Shown: in pieces, positions 13,418-24,374 of the stretch
Layout of the letters: each line of letters starts with the position of its first letter
Numbering within the stretch: position 1 is the first letter of the stretch
Position numbers and translations under genes: made by a program
The notes under the pieces: generated by a model
What the model saw: only the letters and a program-made list of their open reading frames with translations
Databases searched by the model: none
What the model was told of the DNA's origin: nothing
DNA from: a virus
IMG/VR virus record: IMGVR_UViG_3300042894_002308
Coordinates: 1 to 64,000 of that record
Length of the DNA stretch: 64,000 bases
Direction: 5' to 3' (one strand)

Positions 13418-14271
13418 AGGCTCAGATTTTCATCCTGTTTTGTCTTGATATATTCATTCATCTTATCAAGATAACCAAGATTACGTAATTCTTTGAAGAT
13501 GAGATTTCCATGGGAGAATTCGCCATACTTGGCGATACTCCCAGTTCTCATTTCTTTAAACTTCTCTTTAAGTTTTTCAAATGCTTCATGCTCTGCATTT
13601 GATGCAATCAAAGAATCAATTTTTTCAATATATTCTTGAACCTTCTTAATAATATTTGGATTATCAAGATTAACTTCTTGATACACTGGTTCTGCAATCC
13701 ATTGATTGTCTGTAATACTGAAGACACCTTGATCCTTGGCGTAGTCATCATTCATGTCTTGAGCATAAATTTCTACATCGTTACCATGAATCTGAATATC
13801 ATGTGTTAACGACCATAACTGCTTCTTATCTTTTAGATAATCATCTATAAAATCTGGGCAGTTTGGAATAGCATCAATATCAACAAGAATATGAAGATCA
13901 ATATCAGAATGTGGTGTGTAATTATAATTTGCATTACCACCAACAAAAATCATTTCTTTGACTGCTTCAATTGGAATGTTTGCCCAAGTAATCCAAGTAT
14001 TACCAATCTCAATAAGTTTATTTCTTACATCATCCTTTAATTCAAATCCATTCCATATTGATGGATTAAGTTCTTGGTGATATTGAAGAGTAGATTTTAA
14101 CTCTTCTTTTAAGAAATTAGAAAAACCAATTACTCTAGATTCATTTTTATGTTTTGATATTTCAATTGCCTGTAGTTGTGCAATAGCCTTTTTCTTTGAA
14201 GGGTGTTTTCCAAGAACTTTTTTGCCCGTGGAGTCCAACACATAAAATTTATCGCCTACAGCCTTGATCAT
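13414..14271 (-). CDS. nucleotidyltransferase-fold protein, probably virion-associated
   Basis: 285 aa. FVGGNANYNYTPHSDIDLH (about 109-127) is a pol-beta/MNT signature with G111-G112 and D123-x-D125, and DVEIYAQD (about 165) may supply the third acid. Residues 1-42 form a small basic GKFYVLD-type module ending in KKKAIAQLQAIEISK, and residues 49-57 (GFSNFLKEE) resemble the capsid leader with an L-K-E site. Late promoter five bases before ATG. Target unknown; a modifying toxin-like activity is possible. Confidence 0.7.
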   Translation of the reverse strand: MIKAVGDKFYVLDSTGKKVLGKHPSKKKAIAQLQAIEISKHKNESRVIGFSNFLKEELKSTLQYHQELNPSIWNGFELKDDVRNKLIEIGNTWITWANIPIEAVKEMIFVGGNANYNYTPHSDIDLHILVDIDAIPNCPDFIDDYLKDKKQLWSLTHDIQIHGNDVEIYAQDMNDDYAKDQGVFSITDNQWIAEPVYQEVNLDNPNIIKKVQEYIEKIDSLIASNAEHEAFEKLKEKFKEMRTGSIAKYGEFSHGNLIFKELRNLGYLDKMNEYIKTKQDENLSL

Positions 14272-14276
14272 ACAAT

Positions 14277-14284
14277 TATTTATG
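14277..14284 (-). promoter_or_regulatory. late promoter CATAAATA for the nucleotidyltransferase gene
   Basis: One mismatch from TATAAATA, five bases before ATG 14271: predicted leaderless. Confidence 0.8.
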
Positions 14285-14290
14285 GAAAAG

Positions 14291-14320
14291 AAACAACCCC
14301 AAATATATTGGGGTTGTTTA
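14291..14320 (-). terminator. terminator between two late genes
   Basis: AAACAACCCC (14291-14300) pairs with GGGGTTGTTT (14310-14319), a 10-bp stem with an AT loop and T-rich flanks. It ends the transcript of the 14349-15086 gene just before the next late promoter. Confidence 0.75.
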
Positions 14321-14348
14321 ACCTAAGATATATTCTTAAGTAAATTTA

Positions 14349-15086
14349 TTATGAACCATAATCCACTAAGTAACTACCACCGATTCCTTGGTGTTGCACT
14401 TTTAGTTTTCTAGCTTTTGCCATTTTAATAAGTTGATCTTCAAATTTGGTGTTTTCCTTGTCTGCATCTAACTCACTTTGACGAATATTTTCTCTAGAAT
14501 CGGCAGCATCCATTCCGGTTCTAATACCTCTAATGTGCCGTAATGCTCCTGACAATCCTTCGTCACTACCAACATCATATTCCACTGGCTTTCCACCGTA
14601 TCCGGTAAAAAGACTAACTCTGGATAAATCTGGTTGAGTAGCAACTTGTTCATCGCCTGGTTCGTCATCTCCATCATTAAACGCATCGACTGCGCTTACT
14701 TCATTAAGAAGTCTTGAAACTCTTGGGAAACCACCATAGTTCATGATACCACCATGGATTTCACGACCTTCCTTGATCATCTTCTTTTTCTCAGCCATCT
14801 TCTTCTTGATAGCCTTATCCTTGGATCCAAAGTATTCATCTTTTGATGACTCTACTTCACCATCGCCATCATAGTCCTTGTTAGCCTTTTTATCGGCTTT
14901 CTTGCCAGACTTTTTGTCATCCTTTTTGTCACCCTTTTTGGATTTCTTAAATTTACTAATATCAAATTTCTTCTCAAGAAGATTGATTTGAGAAGAAAGT
15001 TCTTCGGAAAGGTTCCGATAAGAATTTTCTAATTGGGACTGAAGTTGTTCGCAAAGATTACGGTAATAGTTTTCTAAGTGTTTCAT
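14349..15086 (-). CDS. putative internal or scaffold-like virion protein, 245 aa
   Basis: Residues 1-40 repeat a (Y)RNL(C/S)EELQSQ-type helical motif, then a Lys/Asp-rich stretch (about 44-78), a charged helix and SRLLNEVSA (about 125) with an L-N-E cleavage-like site. The C-terminal half is acidic then helical. High charge and late expression are typical of T4 prohead-core or internal proteins. No family recognised. Leaderless late promoter. Confidence 0.6.
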   Translation of the reverse strand: MKHLENYYRNLCEQLQSQLENSYRNLSEELSSQINLLEKKFDISKFKKSKKGDKKDDKKSGKKADKKANKDYDGDGEVESSKDEYFGSKDKAIKKKMAEKKKMIKEGREIHGGIMNYGGFPRVSRLLNEVSAVDAFNDGDDEPGDEQVATQPDLSRVSLFTGYGGKPVEYDVGSDEGLSGALRHIRGIRTGMDAADSRENIRQSELDADKENTKFEDQLIKMAKARKLKVQHQGIGGSYLVDYGS

Positions 15087-15091
15087 AATAT

Positions 15092-15099
15092 TATTTATA
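15092..15099 (-). promoter_or_regulatory. late promoter TATAAATA for the 245-aa protein
   Basis: Exact octamer, five bases (AATAT on the plus strand) before ATG 15086. Confidence 0.85.
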
Positions 15100-15103
15100 T
15101 CTT

Positions 15104-18100
15104 TTATGGGGTTACAATAAGCTTTGTAGTTAAGCTAAATGTATTTCCTGCTGGAATAAGCCCAACGGTACTTATATTAAGCATTTTATGAACTCTAGGG
15201 TTACCAATATTTGTACCACTTTGAACTAATTGAGTAAAATCATTAAAACCAGTTTGTCCAATTGTAATGCTAAAATTACTAGTAATTCCCATTGTCACGT
15301 TATCCCAAGCAGCAGTCCATCCAGTTCCACTTCCTGTTATAGAAATTCCATTTGTATTTCCTGTATGGAATCGATAAACTTCTAATCCTGCTGTTACTCC
15401 GATAGTTTTATTAAAGTTATCAGAAATTGTTATTGTTAACGGATTATTAAAACCATTTGAATTCCAAATAATATTTCTTGTACAATTATTAATATTAGTG
15501 TATGCACAGGTTCCATCAATAGTAATATTACCAGTAGTTGCACCAAGTGTTGCAACTGTAATAGGAGCAGCAACTACAACACTTCTAGCAACAGCATCAA
15601 CCTGCATCATATTATGACCAGTAGCTTCCATTAGTGTGTCCATAGGATTTATTAATAATGGATTTGAAGTATCATAATCGACACCACAGTCCATAAGAAT
15701 AACTTTATATCCTTGATACACACTTATATGTGCTTGATCGGTATGTTTGTGTCCTTCTTTAACTGATGATCCCTTTGCCCAGATAGCATAATGTGGTGTA
15801 GCTGTATTACCAAATGTACCAGAATTAATAGCATCATATGGATTACCAATGACTGATGGTTTGTCTCTACCAGTTCTCCAAATGACTTGTTGTTTATCTG
15901 GATAAAATTTATAATTTGGAATCGTTAATGCTGCAGTAATACCTTGAGCCGCAATAGTATATTGTAAACCCTGCAAATCAGGAAGACTTCTGGGGAATAG
16001 ATATTTAAAATTAGCTAATGCTGTATTACCTTGGTATGACAATACACTTGCAAGAATAGACGGCCAATAATATCCTATAGTATAATCTGCTTGTTGACCA
16101 CCTCTATTATCTTGACAATTAATAATATAATTTCCAGGTAATTGAGAATCAATAGCCCATTGCCAATAATTTTGTAGAAATGGGAACTTGACTGGATCTA
16201 CGAGTCGTGTATCTCCAGTTGCAACCATATAATTAACTGAATTGACCATTTCACCAACAGTTTGTTGGGCATAACCAAATCCTTCAGCAAATCCACCATC
16301 AGCACCTTCATAAGCAAAAGATTCAGCTAATAGTGCAACACCAAGATTATATGATGGTAAGAACTTTTTATCTCCAAGATATAAAGAAATGTTTAGTAAA
16401 GCCGCCGCTGGTTCAATCCATTGATTGGTATTTGGTTGTCCGGATCCAGTAGGCAATCCTGTTAACTGTCCTTTAGTATACCAAGCATATTTTGATTCCC
16501 AGTTGGCAACTAAACCATAAATTTCACCTTCTAACAATCCTCTTAATTTAGTTTCTAAGCCAGTTGTCATACCAGCCGTACCCAATGCATGCATCATAGA
16601 AATTACACCGTTGTTATACCATGCACTTCCTAGATATTTTCCATCATTGACTGGCTCATTTCCAGAATAAATTAATAAATTAGGATTGAAATCACAATCA
16701 CTAATAGTCCATCCATATCTTTCAAATGGAACGTGAGTAGAAATTTCACTTAAAATTGTATTTGCATTATTTAATACTGTTGCTTGATATGTTGTACTGC
16801 CAGGAGATATAGAACGTCCATCTGCAACTCTTGCATCACCAACTTTCCAACCAAATGCTAAATTAAACCCTGATGTACGAATCCAGTTTCCTATATTAGT
16901 ATCTGAGCCAGTCAAAGCAACAATTTGTGTAATCATTGGATTACTACAATTTGACAAAGAACCATTCGGTGTTATAGTACTAGAATATCGATTATATAAT
17001 GGAACATCAGCATTTGTATATGCTCTCGTATATCTTCCAGTCTCTGTTTGTAATGTTGGAAGATAATTATTTGCTAAAGAAGCCAATTGAGCAGTAACAG
17101 TTGAACCCGTTGTTGTAAAGATACTTGGGTCATATGGCACATATGATAAGTTTCCATTATATGCAGTAAGACCTTGAATGAATGTTGAACCTCTTGAAAT
17201 AACAAGAGCACAATCTTGTGTAAGTGGTCCTGTATCTCCGGCATAAGATTTAAACAATCTTGCTATTTGAACTGCTTTAGATATTCCAGCTTGGAGTGCC
17301 AACCTTTGTACATCTGCAGTTCTTCCGTCTACATTAGGTGGCATTACACCCGTTGTTCCTCTCCATACTTCATCATTACCTAAAGGTAGAGTGTATTTAA
17401 AGGCATAACTTGAAAGAGCAGTTTGTGGAATTGTATATATTGAAGTTTGTGTATCACACCAAAGATCATTTAATACTTTTCTGGCTTGATAAATGTATGA
17501 TCCAGCTACACCAAAATTACCTGGCAATACTCCCCAACAATTTCCTGCTGCAAATTTGGAAATATTAATAATATATTGTAATGGGAACCATATAAACATT
17601 TTCTTAACACCGGCATCGGTTGCTGGTTTAAGAGTATAAGTTCCCAAATGAGGATTAAAGCTTACAAGTGATTGGTAATTTTGTAATCCAGTATAACCTG
17701 TTATCGAATTACTAGCTGTGCCGGTTAATATATATTCACTCCCATCCGAAACAGTAAAACTACTAAAGATTTGTGTTGGTACTGATTTTGGATAATTATT
17801 TAATAATACTTGACTAGCACTTAAAGTATTATTATATATAAGTTGTGATGAAGCTGCATCGGTATCCTTTGCATATTTAAAGGCATCGGTGTATTTTGGA
17901 TAGGCTTCAATATCTACACGATCTGTGTTAGCTTTGAATAAGGATATTTTATTTTGATGTTGTGTCTTTAATCGAGTTTTTTCATTTTCATAATCAACAA
18001 GCGTAACTGCAGTTGATTTACCAGCCCATGTGCATGCATTACCTGTAGTAAATGCAAAATAGTATGGTAATGATGGGCAGTTATATTCATAAATTATAGA

Positions 18101-21100
18101 ATTAGGAGAAACGGCTTTAGTATAAGCTAATAGATTATTAAGAAGATCAATTGCTTTTGCGCATGATAAACCAGCAATTGGATCAACATCTCCATTAATA
18201 TAATTTGTCATATCAGATTCATAGTCAAGAACTAAATGATATGGATCTATACCAAAATAATTTTTATTTGCTGTATTCCCATAAAATTGATTAAGAGAAG
18301 TTCTTACCAAATTTTGATACGATGCCCCATTTACTGTAAAATTTGGTCCAAAACTAGCAGATACATTCTGTTCATATAAAAGTTCACCATATTTAATATT
18401 GTTAGCCAACATCGGTGGAATCGTTGCGGCTCTTTCGGTAGCATTAAATGATAGATTAACAATATCAGTAACAACCTCAATACCATTGGAAGCTTCTACA
18501 GCTTGTGTCATTGTTAATGGGTTATAACTAAATGCCGATGCTCCAGGAAGATTGAGAACTCCTAATCTTTCTGCTTCTGATACTGGTGGGTTTTCTACTA
18601 CTGGAATTTCATAACGGTCTGTATTCCACCATATACCAAATTTATTATTAGGAGTTCCAATATAATTTGTAATACCATTTACATAATATGCTGTTGTAAT
18701 ACCACTAACAGATCCTCTTACAATAATTGGAGATTGTGTTGCTGGATGAGCAAAGGTAATACGCCAAACATAATTACCATCAACCTTCTGTGCCCCCGAG
18801 ATAATGTATGATCTTTCATCCATATTCATTGGAGCAAGATATGTTGTTTCCCACACAGTACCATTACCAATAGTTTGGCATTCTCCAATAACAGTATTAA
18901 TTTTTCTTGCGAGTGCCATTTTAATAGCACCACATATACCCATGCAAGTAAGACCACCAATTTTTGTTGGAGATGTTTGTGCTTGAGTGTATCGTCTTCC
19001 ACCAAAACATACTGATTCATTCATAAATGATAATGGAGTTCCATCCGAAGCAGTCATATCATATATACTAGGATTCCAATAAGAATAACGTCCAGTTTTA
19101 TTTAAATACTGATGGCGTATATTTTCATAATACATTGGTCCTGCTTCACCATACATAAATGTAAAGCCGTCTAATTGAGTTGATTCTGCATCAACTCTAG
19201 TACGATATCCAAATGTTAATCCTTCAGGAATATAATATGCACTACCAAATAAATTAGATTCATCACTAATGTCTAGGCTAGCATCACTAGTCCATTTTTG
19301 ATGAGCAACCCATGTATTAATTGGTTTTTGTATTCCGTACCAATTACTTCCTGTTATCTTGGGATGATTGTTAGGATCATTTCTTTCATATATTGCTTTC
19401 GCTACATTTGATTTGGCTACTTGTCTTCCCCACTTAACGTCTGACATTAATGCCATATATCCCATTGGATACCAATGAGTCCAATAATTATTATAAATTG
19501 TTCCAGCAGGCAATGTATTTCCTGGGAATGGATTACCACAAGGATCTACTTTATCAACTGAAATAGTAGTATTGGCTCCCGTCCAATATTTTGTTTTGCC
19601 TCCAAAAGATAATCCATTTAATGTATCGGGACCATATAATGGTATATAATTAGCTGGACCTGCAACATAACCAGACGATAGTCTATTAACATTAATTCCC
19701 CATACTGGATTTAAATGCCAGGAAATATAATGTGGTGCTCTATCAAAACCAACTTTAGTTATACTTGCTGCGCAGGAACCATTAGATCCTGTAGGATCAT
19801 ATCTAAAGAACCCAGTACTTCCCATTATTTCAGCACATGAATAGCATTGAAGTATTTGTGCAGGTCCACTGATTCCGACCCAATTTGCAGGTACCCATTT
19901 TTTAGCATATGTTGTACTTGCTTCGGGAGAAGAATATCCATATTTTCTACCCATTGCTCCCCACGACCAATACCAACCACCAACATTTTTACCATATGTA
20001 ATACCATTGATGACTAATCCGTATGTATTACCTCTCCAATCTAAATTTCTATCAATAATTCTTGGAGAATTGCTATTTGGGTCAATATCTGCCATTATAC
20101 CGCCGTAGGCATGTATTGAACCAACATCACCTACTTGTTCTGTATATAAATTTTGACACGACTCTAAACTAAATGCATCATTATACTGATAATAATCTTG
20201 CATTCTTTTATCAGATGCTGATGTAATATTATTAGTAACAAACGGAACATAATCAGTACTTGTACGAGTTAATGCATCACTAATATGATCTTTAGTATTA
20301 TTTACATAAAAATTATTTGTATAAGATGGATTTGTAAAATTAATTACTGCATTATTTAATTTGTAATATCCATAATCCGCAGATAATGAATTGTCGGCAA
20401 CAATTCCATTATATAATTTAAAATCATCTACCATATCAGTCCAGTGACCAGCATACCAATCTTTAATTGCAGCTTGATGTTCATATCCTAAAATTTCAAA
20501 TGACCCATCACCTGCAAGATTTCCTGGTACATTATCAATAGATCCACCTATGGCAGTCAAACCTTCAACATATCTCCAATTTGATGGATTACTTGTAAAT
20601 CCCTTTGCCAAAAGGTTTGCTCGCATAGAAGTGATGCCACGAGTAATAAAAGAATCTGGAGCAGCAGATGCACCATAAAATGTTGAATACCATTTAGATC
20701 CAGTTGGTGTATTATTAGGATAGAGCCATTTTGAATAAAAATTGGAATCACCAATACGTATTCCTCCGGATATACCAATACCACGATAGTCTAGATAACC
20801 ATATATTTCATCATCTAAATCAAAATGTGCCATGGTAAAACCATTAGCAGAAAGATGTGAATATATTGCCTTTAACTCGGCACGTAGGAAATTCATTTTG
20901 CGTTTTAACCATGGGGTTTTAAACGCGGTAGAAGATCTACGATCACCAGTTAACACAATAGCTTCGGTATCCATAATCGGACTATTAGATTCTGCTCTCC
21001 ACCACCTACTTGCCATCACAACTCTATATTTGTTTGGAATCCAACTGTGGTCTTGAATTACTCGGTTTAATCCAGCAATACTATAAAAACCAGTTGCACC

Positions 21101-24100
21101 AAAGGTTAAACCAATATAACCTGTTGCACTATTCCATGGAAAGGTTGACATATCGATATCAACATCAGGAAAATTATTATATCCAACACCAGTCCATCCT
21201 TGATCTACACCAGCACTCGGTGGAAATATTCCTGCATTTAAATCACTTTGACTTGGGCCATTTCTTCCACGAATAAATTCTACATTGGGCCACATATATG
21301 TCAAACCATTTTGACTGCCCCAACGTTCTGCTTGATTCCAATAACCATATGGTGAATTAAGTGTGCAGAAAAGATCTGGGTTTACATAATTTTTAGGAAC
21401 AATGTTTCTAGATTCAGCAGTAGTTTCTGCATTGAACATAAACTTTGGATTTTCTGGAAGACTTAATGTATTCAGTCTTTGTGCTTCAGATACTGGTGGG
21501 TTTTCAACAATTGGAATTTCCAGATTTCCACTATTCCACCATATACCAAATTTATTATTTGGATTATTGATGTAATCTGTAACTCCACTGATATTGTATG
21601 CTGTAGTAATACCAGAACACATACCACGAACTATAATGGGTGCAGGATCTGTTGCTGGATGTGCAAATGTAATACGCCAAAGGAAATTAGTATTTATTTT
21701 TTGTGCACCAGAAATCAAATATGATCTCTCATCCATATTTACTGGAGCAAGATATAATGTTTCTTTAACAGTACCATTACCAACAGTGTGGCATTCACCA
21801 ATAATTGTATTAACTTTTCTAACATCCGAAAGCATCATCGCACCACAGACACCAAATGATGTGATGCCACCAACTCTTTGTGGAGTTTGAGTATTAGCTT
21901 GTGGATAATACTTGGGAAAAACACCATTTTGTGTAACATATGGTGGAGTATTTGAAATTGATGTTGTAGTATAATGATCTGGTGGATTATAATATGTAAA
22001 CTTACCAACTTTATTTAAATATTGGTGTCTCATATTTTCATAATACATGGGTCCAACATCACCATAGATATATGTAATACCTGTAGCCATACTTGTTGTT
22101 AAAGTATAATTAAATGTTACTCCTTGTGGAATATACATATAATTGGAAAATGGTTTATTATCAGATATATCTGTACTATTAGTAAAATATTTTTGACTAG
22201 CAATCCATACTTGAATTGGTTTTTGAATTTTATTCCATGCAGAACCACTTATTCCAGGATAATTGGTTGGGTCATTTCTTTGATTTACTGCATCAGCAAC
22301 ATTTACTCTGGCAACGTGTCTTCCAAATCTTACTTGTTCAAGAAGAGACATATATGCCATTGGATACCAGTGTGACCAATAGTTATTATAAATTGTTCCA
22401 GGTGGTAAAGTATTACCTGGAACTGGATTTCCACATGGATCTAAAGCACCTGTTAATGTACTCCAAGTAGTAGAGCCACCAAGCTTTCTTTTAGATTCTG
22501 CACCAGCTGATAAACCACCAAGTACATCAAATCCTCTGATTGGAATATAATTTACTGGTCCTAATGTAGCACCACCATTAAAAGTCTGAACATTAATTCC
22601 CCAAACCGGATTTAAATGCCAGCCAATATATGCTGGTGTCCGATCAAATCCAACTTTATTTTGGTTTGCAGCACTCGATCCATTAATACCAGTTGGATCA
22701 AATTTAAAGAAACCACAATTACCAAGAGTTTCAGCACATGTAAAACATGTTACTAACTGTCCTGGAGCAGTTGATCCAAGATAATTTGCGGGTATCCATT
22801 TACGGGCATCATTTTGATTCCACAACGAAGGATTTGAAAATCTGAATTTACTATATAAACCAAAATAATACTCATATACTTGAACAAGAGCTTTACCAAA
22901 TGTATTTCCACCAAAAGCAAATCCATAACTATTGCCTCTTTGATCTAATGTTCTGTCAATTTGGTATTCGCCATTGGCATACACATCAACCTCTGCCGGA
23001 CCATAAAATGCAGTACTAGAAATATCCCCAGCAACTGAACTATATGTATTATAAAAAGAACCTAAATTACCATGATCATTATATGAATAATAATTAAATA
23101 CACCCAAATCTTGAAAGGCTGTTGGTGAAGTAAATGGAACATAATCGGAAGCAGATTTTGTTAAAATTGTTGGAGAATTTGATGTACCACTTGGTGTTGG
23201 ATTAGAATAATTATGTATTTCGGCATTTGTCTTATAATAGTCATAATCAGCAGATAAAGAATTATCGGCACAAATTCCATTTATTTGTTTAAAATCAGTA
23301 ATAAGATCCGTGATAAAATATCCAACCCAATCTTTCCATGCACTATAGTATTCTGGTCCAAACCACGATGCAAATGGAGTTCCACCTGCAGCAATATTTC
23401 CTTGAGCAGAACAATTTCCAAGAGCTGTTAACCCATCAACATTTCTCCAGTTTCCATTGGTAGTAGTAAATCCTCTTCTTAAAAGAAAAGCTCTATTAGA
23501 TGTAATTCCTTGTAATATTAATGAATCTGGAACCGCACATATTCCATTAAAATTTGCATACCAGTTAGAACTATTTTGAGAATTTGCTGGATATACTACG
23601 TTATTAATAAAACTATTACCACCATTAGTAACAGAAGGACGAAGCCCAATAGTACCAATACCTCTCATATCCCCGATCCCAGCCATACCAAAATATTCAT
23701 CATCTATATCAAAATGAGCACAAGTAAATCCAGATAAACCCATATATCTATAAACAGTATTTAATTCATTACTAAGAAAATTTATTTTACGTTTTAACCA
23801 ATGAGTACGATAAGTTTGAGTACCACCCGCTGTATCAATAGTAATATATTCTGTTCCAGTAATACCTATTGGTCCTACACCAATTCCGTCTAAAGCTCTC
23901 CACGATCTTGGTGGGTAAAATGTTCGGTATTTATTTGGAATATGCGAATAGTTTCGTATAATGTCATCAACATCTGATTTTGTTATAAAACCTGGAGAAC
24001 CAAATGTCATTCCAATATAACCAGTGGATGTATTCCATGGACTTATAGACCAATCAATATCAGAAATATTTTGGCTTCCCGCTCCAGGCCATTCTGATAC

Positions 24101-24343
24101 CGTTGGTGGAGTATTTGTTCCATCTGCTCTAGGAAATTGACCTGCATCCAAGCAAGCACCCTTTGGTCCAAGAATACCAGTAGGATACTTAACATAATGC
24201 CACATATAGGTAAGCCCAGCTGTATTACCCCAAGTTTCACCTTGTTTCCAATATCCAACCACAGGATGTTCAATGAGACCAAATAATTGAGTCGGCATCA
24301 GAACAGTGTATGTAATATTAGTATTAAGTAAAAGTGGATGCAT
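15104..24343 (-). CDS. giant virion depolymerase/tailspike with duplicated module and heparinase II/III-like lyase domain
   Basis: 3,079 aa, over a seventh of the window. Two copies of a module of about 960 residues lie in tandem (about 20-980 and 990-1950); both share WLKRK.NFL..EL, AHFD(I/L)DDE, ADNSLSADY and PPVSEA.RL segments and are similar at DNA level with an offset near 2.91 kb. The HFDxDDE strands suggest a TIM-barrel glycosidase. A third barrel-like part (about 1970-2330) has LVLDYESDM. The C-terminal part (about 2400-2990) resembles polysaccharide lyases, with EGHKHTDQAH (about 2862) and VILMDCG. Probably removes host surface polysaccharide. Family numbers cannot be given. Confidence 0.7.
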   Translation of the reverse strand: MHPLLLNTNITYTVLMPTQLFGLIEHPVVGYWKQGETWGNTAGLTYMWHYVKYPTGILGPKGACLDAGQFPRADGTNTPPTVSEWPGAGSQNISDIDWSISPWNTSTGYIGMTFGSPGFITKSDVDDIIRNYSHIPNKYRTFYPPRSWRALDGIGVGPIGITGTEYITIDTAGGTQTYRTHWLKRKINFLSNELNTVYRYMGLSGFTCAHFDIDDEYFGMAGIGDMRGIGTIGLRPSVTNGGNSFINNVVYPANSQNSSNWYANFNGICAVPDSLILQGITSNRAFLLRRGFTTTNGNWRNVDGLTALGNCSAQGNIAAGGTPFASWFGPEYYSAWKDWVGYFITDLITDFKQINGICADNSLSADYDYYKTNAEIHNYSNPTPSGTSNSPTILTKSASDYVPFTSPTAFQDLGVFNYYSYNDHGNLGSFYNTYSSVAGDISSTAFYGPAEVDVYANGEYQIDRTLDQRGNSYGFAFGGNTFGKALVQVYEYYFGLYSKFRFSNPSLWNQNDARKWIPANYLGSTAPGQLVTCFTCAETLGNCGFFKFDPTGINGSSAANQNKVGFDRTPAYIGWHLNPVWGINVQTFNGGATLGPVNYIPIRGFDVLGGLSAGAESKRKLGGSTTWSTLTGALDPCGNPVPGNTLPPGTIYNNYWSHWYPMAYMSLLEQVRFGRHVARVNVADAVNQRNDPTNYPGISGSAWNKIQKPIQVWIASQKYFTNSTDISDNKPFSNYMYIPQGVTFNYTLTTSMATGITYIYGDVGPMYYENMRHQYLNKVGKFTYYNPPDHYTTTSISNTPPYVTQNGVFPKYYPQANTQTPQRVGGITSFGVCGAMMLSDVRKVNTIIGECHTVGNGTVKETLYLAPVNMDERSYLISGAQKINTNFLWRITFAHPATDPAPIIVRGMCSGITTAYNISGVTDYINNPNNKFGIWWNSGNLEIPIVENPPVSEAQRLNTLSLPENPKFMFNAETTAESRNIVPKNYVNPDLFCTLNSPYGYWNQAERWGSQNGLTYMWPNVEFIRGRNGPSQSDLNAGIFPPSAGVDQGWTGVGYNNFPDVDIDMSTFPWNSATGYIGLTFGATGFYSIAGLNRVIQDHSWIPNKYRVVMASRWWRAESNSPIMDTEAIVLTGDRRSSTAFKTPWLKRKMNFLRAELKAIYSHLSANGFTMAHFDLDDEIYGYLDYRGIGISGGIRIGDSNFYSKWLYPNNTPTGSKWYSTFYGASAAPDSFITRGITSMRANLLAKGFTSNPSNWRYVEGLTAIGGSIDNVPGNLAGDGSFEILGYEHQAAIKDWYAGHWTDMVDDFKLYNGIVADNSLSADYGYYKLNNAVINFTNPSYTNNFYVNNTKDHISDALTRTSTDYVPFVTNNITSASDKRMQDYYQYNDAFSLESCQNLYTEQVGDVGSIHAYGGIMADIDPNSNSPRIIDRNLDWRGNTYGLVINGITYGKNVGGWYWSWGAMGRKYGYSSPEASTTYAKKWVPANWVGISGPAQILQCYSCAEIMGSTGFFRYDPTGSNGSCAASITKVGFDRAPHYISWHLNPVWGINVNRLSSGYVAGPANYIPLYGPDTLNGLSFGGKTKYWTGANTTISVDKVDPCGNPFPGNTLPAGTIYNNYWTHWYPMGYMALMSDVKWGRQVAKSNVAKAIYERNDPNNHPKITGSNWYGIQKPINTWVAHQKWTSDASLDISDESNLFGSAYYIPEGLTFGYRTRVDAESTQLDGFTFMYGEAGPMYYENIRHQYLNKTGRYSYWNPSIYDMTASDGTPLSFMNESVCFGGRRYTQAQTSPTKIGGLTCMGICGAIKMALARKINTVIGECQTIGNGTVWETTYLAPMNMDERSYIISGAQKVDGNYVWRITFAHPATQSPIIVRGSVSGITTAYYVNGITNYIGTPNNKFGIWWNTDRYEIPVVENPPVSEAERLGVLNLPGASAFSYNPLTMTQAVEASNGIEVVTDIVNLSFNATERAATIPPMLANNIKYGELLYEQNVSASFGPNFTVNGASYQNLVRTSLNQFYGNTANKNYFGIDPYHLVLDYESDMTNYINGDVDPIAGLSCAKAIDLLNNLLAYTKAVSPNSIIYEYNCPSLPYYFAFTTGNACTWAGKSTAVTLVDYENEKTRLKTQHQNKISLFKANTDRVDIEAYPKYTDAFKYAKDTDAASSQLIYNNTLSASQVLLNNYPKSVPTQIFSSFTVSDGSEYILTGTASNSITGYTGLQNYQSLVSFNPHLGTYTLKPATDAGVKKMFIWFPLQYIINISKFAAGNCWGVLPGNFGVAGSYIYQARKVLNDLWCDTQTSIYTIPQTALSSYAFKYTLPLGNDEVWRGTTGVMPPNVDGRTADVQRLALQAGISKAVQIARLFKSYAGDTGPLTQDCALVISRGSTFIQGLTAYNGNLSYVPYDPSIFTTTGSTVTAQLASLANNYLPTLQTETGRYTRAYTNADVPLYNRYSSTITPNGSLSNCSNPMITQIVALTGSDTNIGNWIRTSGFNLAFGWKVGDARVADGRSISPGSTTYQATVLNNANTILSEISTHVPFERYGWTISDCDFNPNLLIYSGNEPVNDGKYLGSAWYNNGVISMMHALGTAGMTTGLETKLRGLLEGEIYGLVANWESKYAWYTKGQLTGLPTGSGQPNTNQWIEPAAALLNISLYLGDKKFLPSYNLGVALLAESFAYEGADGGFAEGFGYAQQTVGEMVNSVNYMVATGDTRLVDPVKFPFLQNYWQWAIDSQLPGNYIINCQDNRGGQQADYTIGYYWPSILASVLSYQGNTALANFKYLFPRSLPDLQGLQYTIAAQGITAALTIPNYKFYPDKQQVIWRTGRDKPSVIGNPYDAINSGTFGNTATPHYAIWAKGSSVKEGHKHTDQAHISVYQGYKVILMDCGVDYDTSNPLLINPMDTLMEATGHNMMQVDAVARSVVVAAPITVATLGATTGNITIDGTCAYTNINNCTRNIIWNSNGFNNPLTITISDNFNKTIGVTAGLEVYRFHTGNTNGISITGSGTGWTAAWDNVTMGITSNFSITIGQTGFNDFTQLVQSGTNIGNPRVHKMLNISTVGLIPAGNTFSLTTKLIVTP

Positions 24344-24346
24344 TAT

Positions 24347-24374
24347 TTGACTTTTAAGTATTGTCTCGTATACT
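24347..24374 (+). promoter_or_regulatory. early promoter for the gene at 24384
   Basis: TTGACT (24347-24352), 16-base spacer, TATACT (24369-24374), nine bases to ATG 24384. Its -10 box shares a base with the late promoter on the other strand. Confidence 0.7.

Noticed and set aside
18804-22470. Several plus-strand frames inside the giant depolymerase gene
   Set aside because: All are antisense or out-of-frame shadows; two of them are similar to each other only because the gene is internally duplicated.
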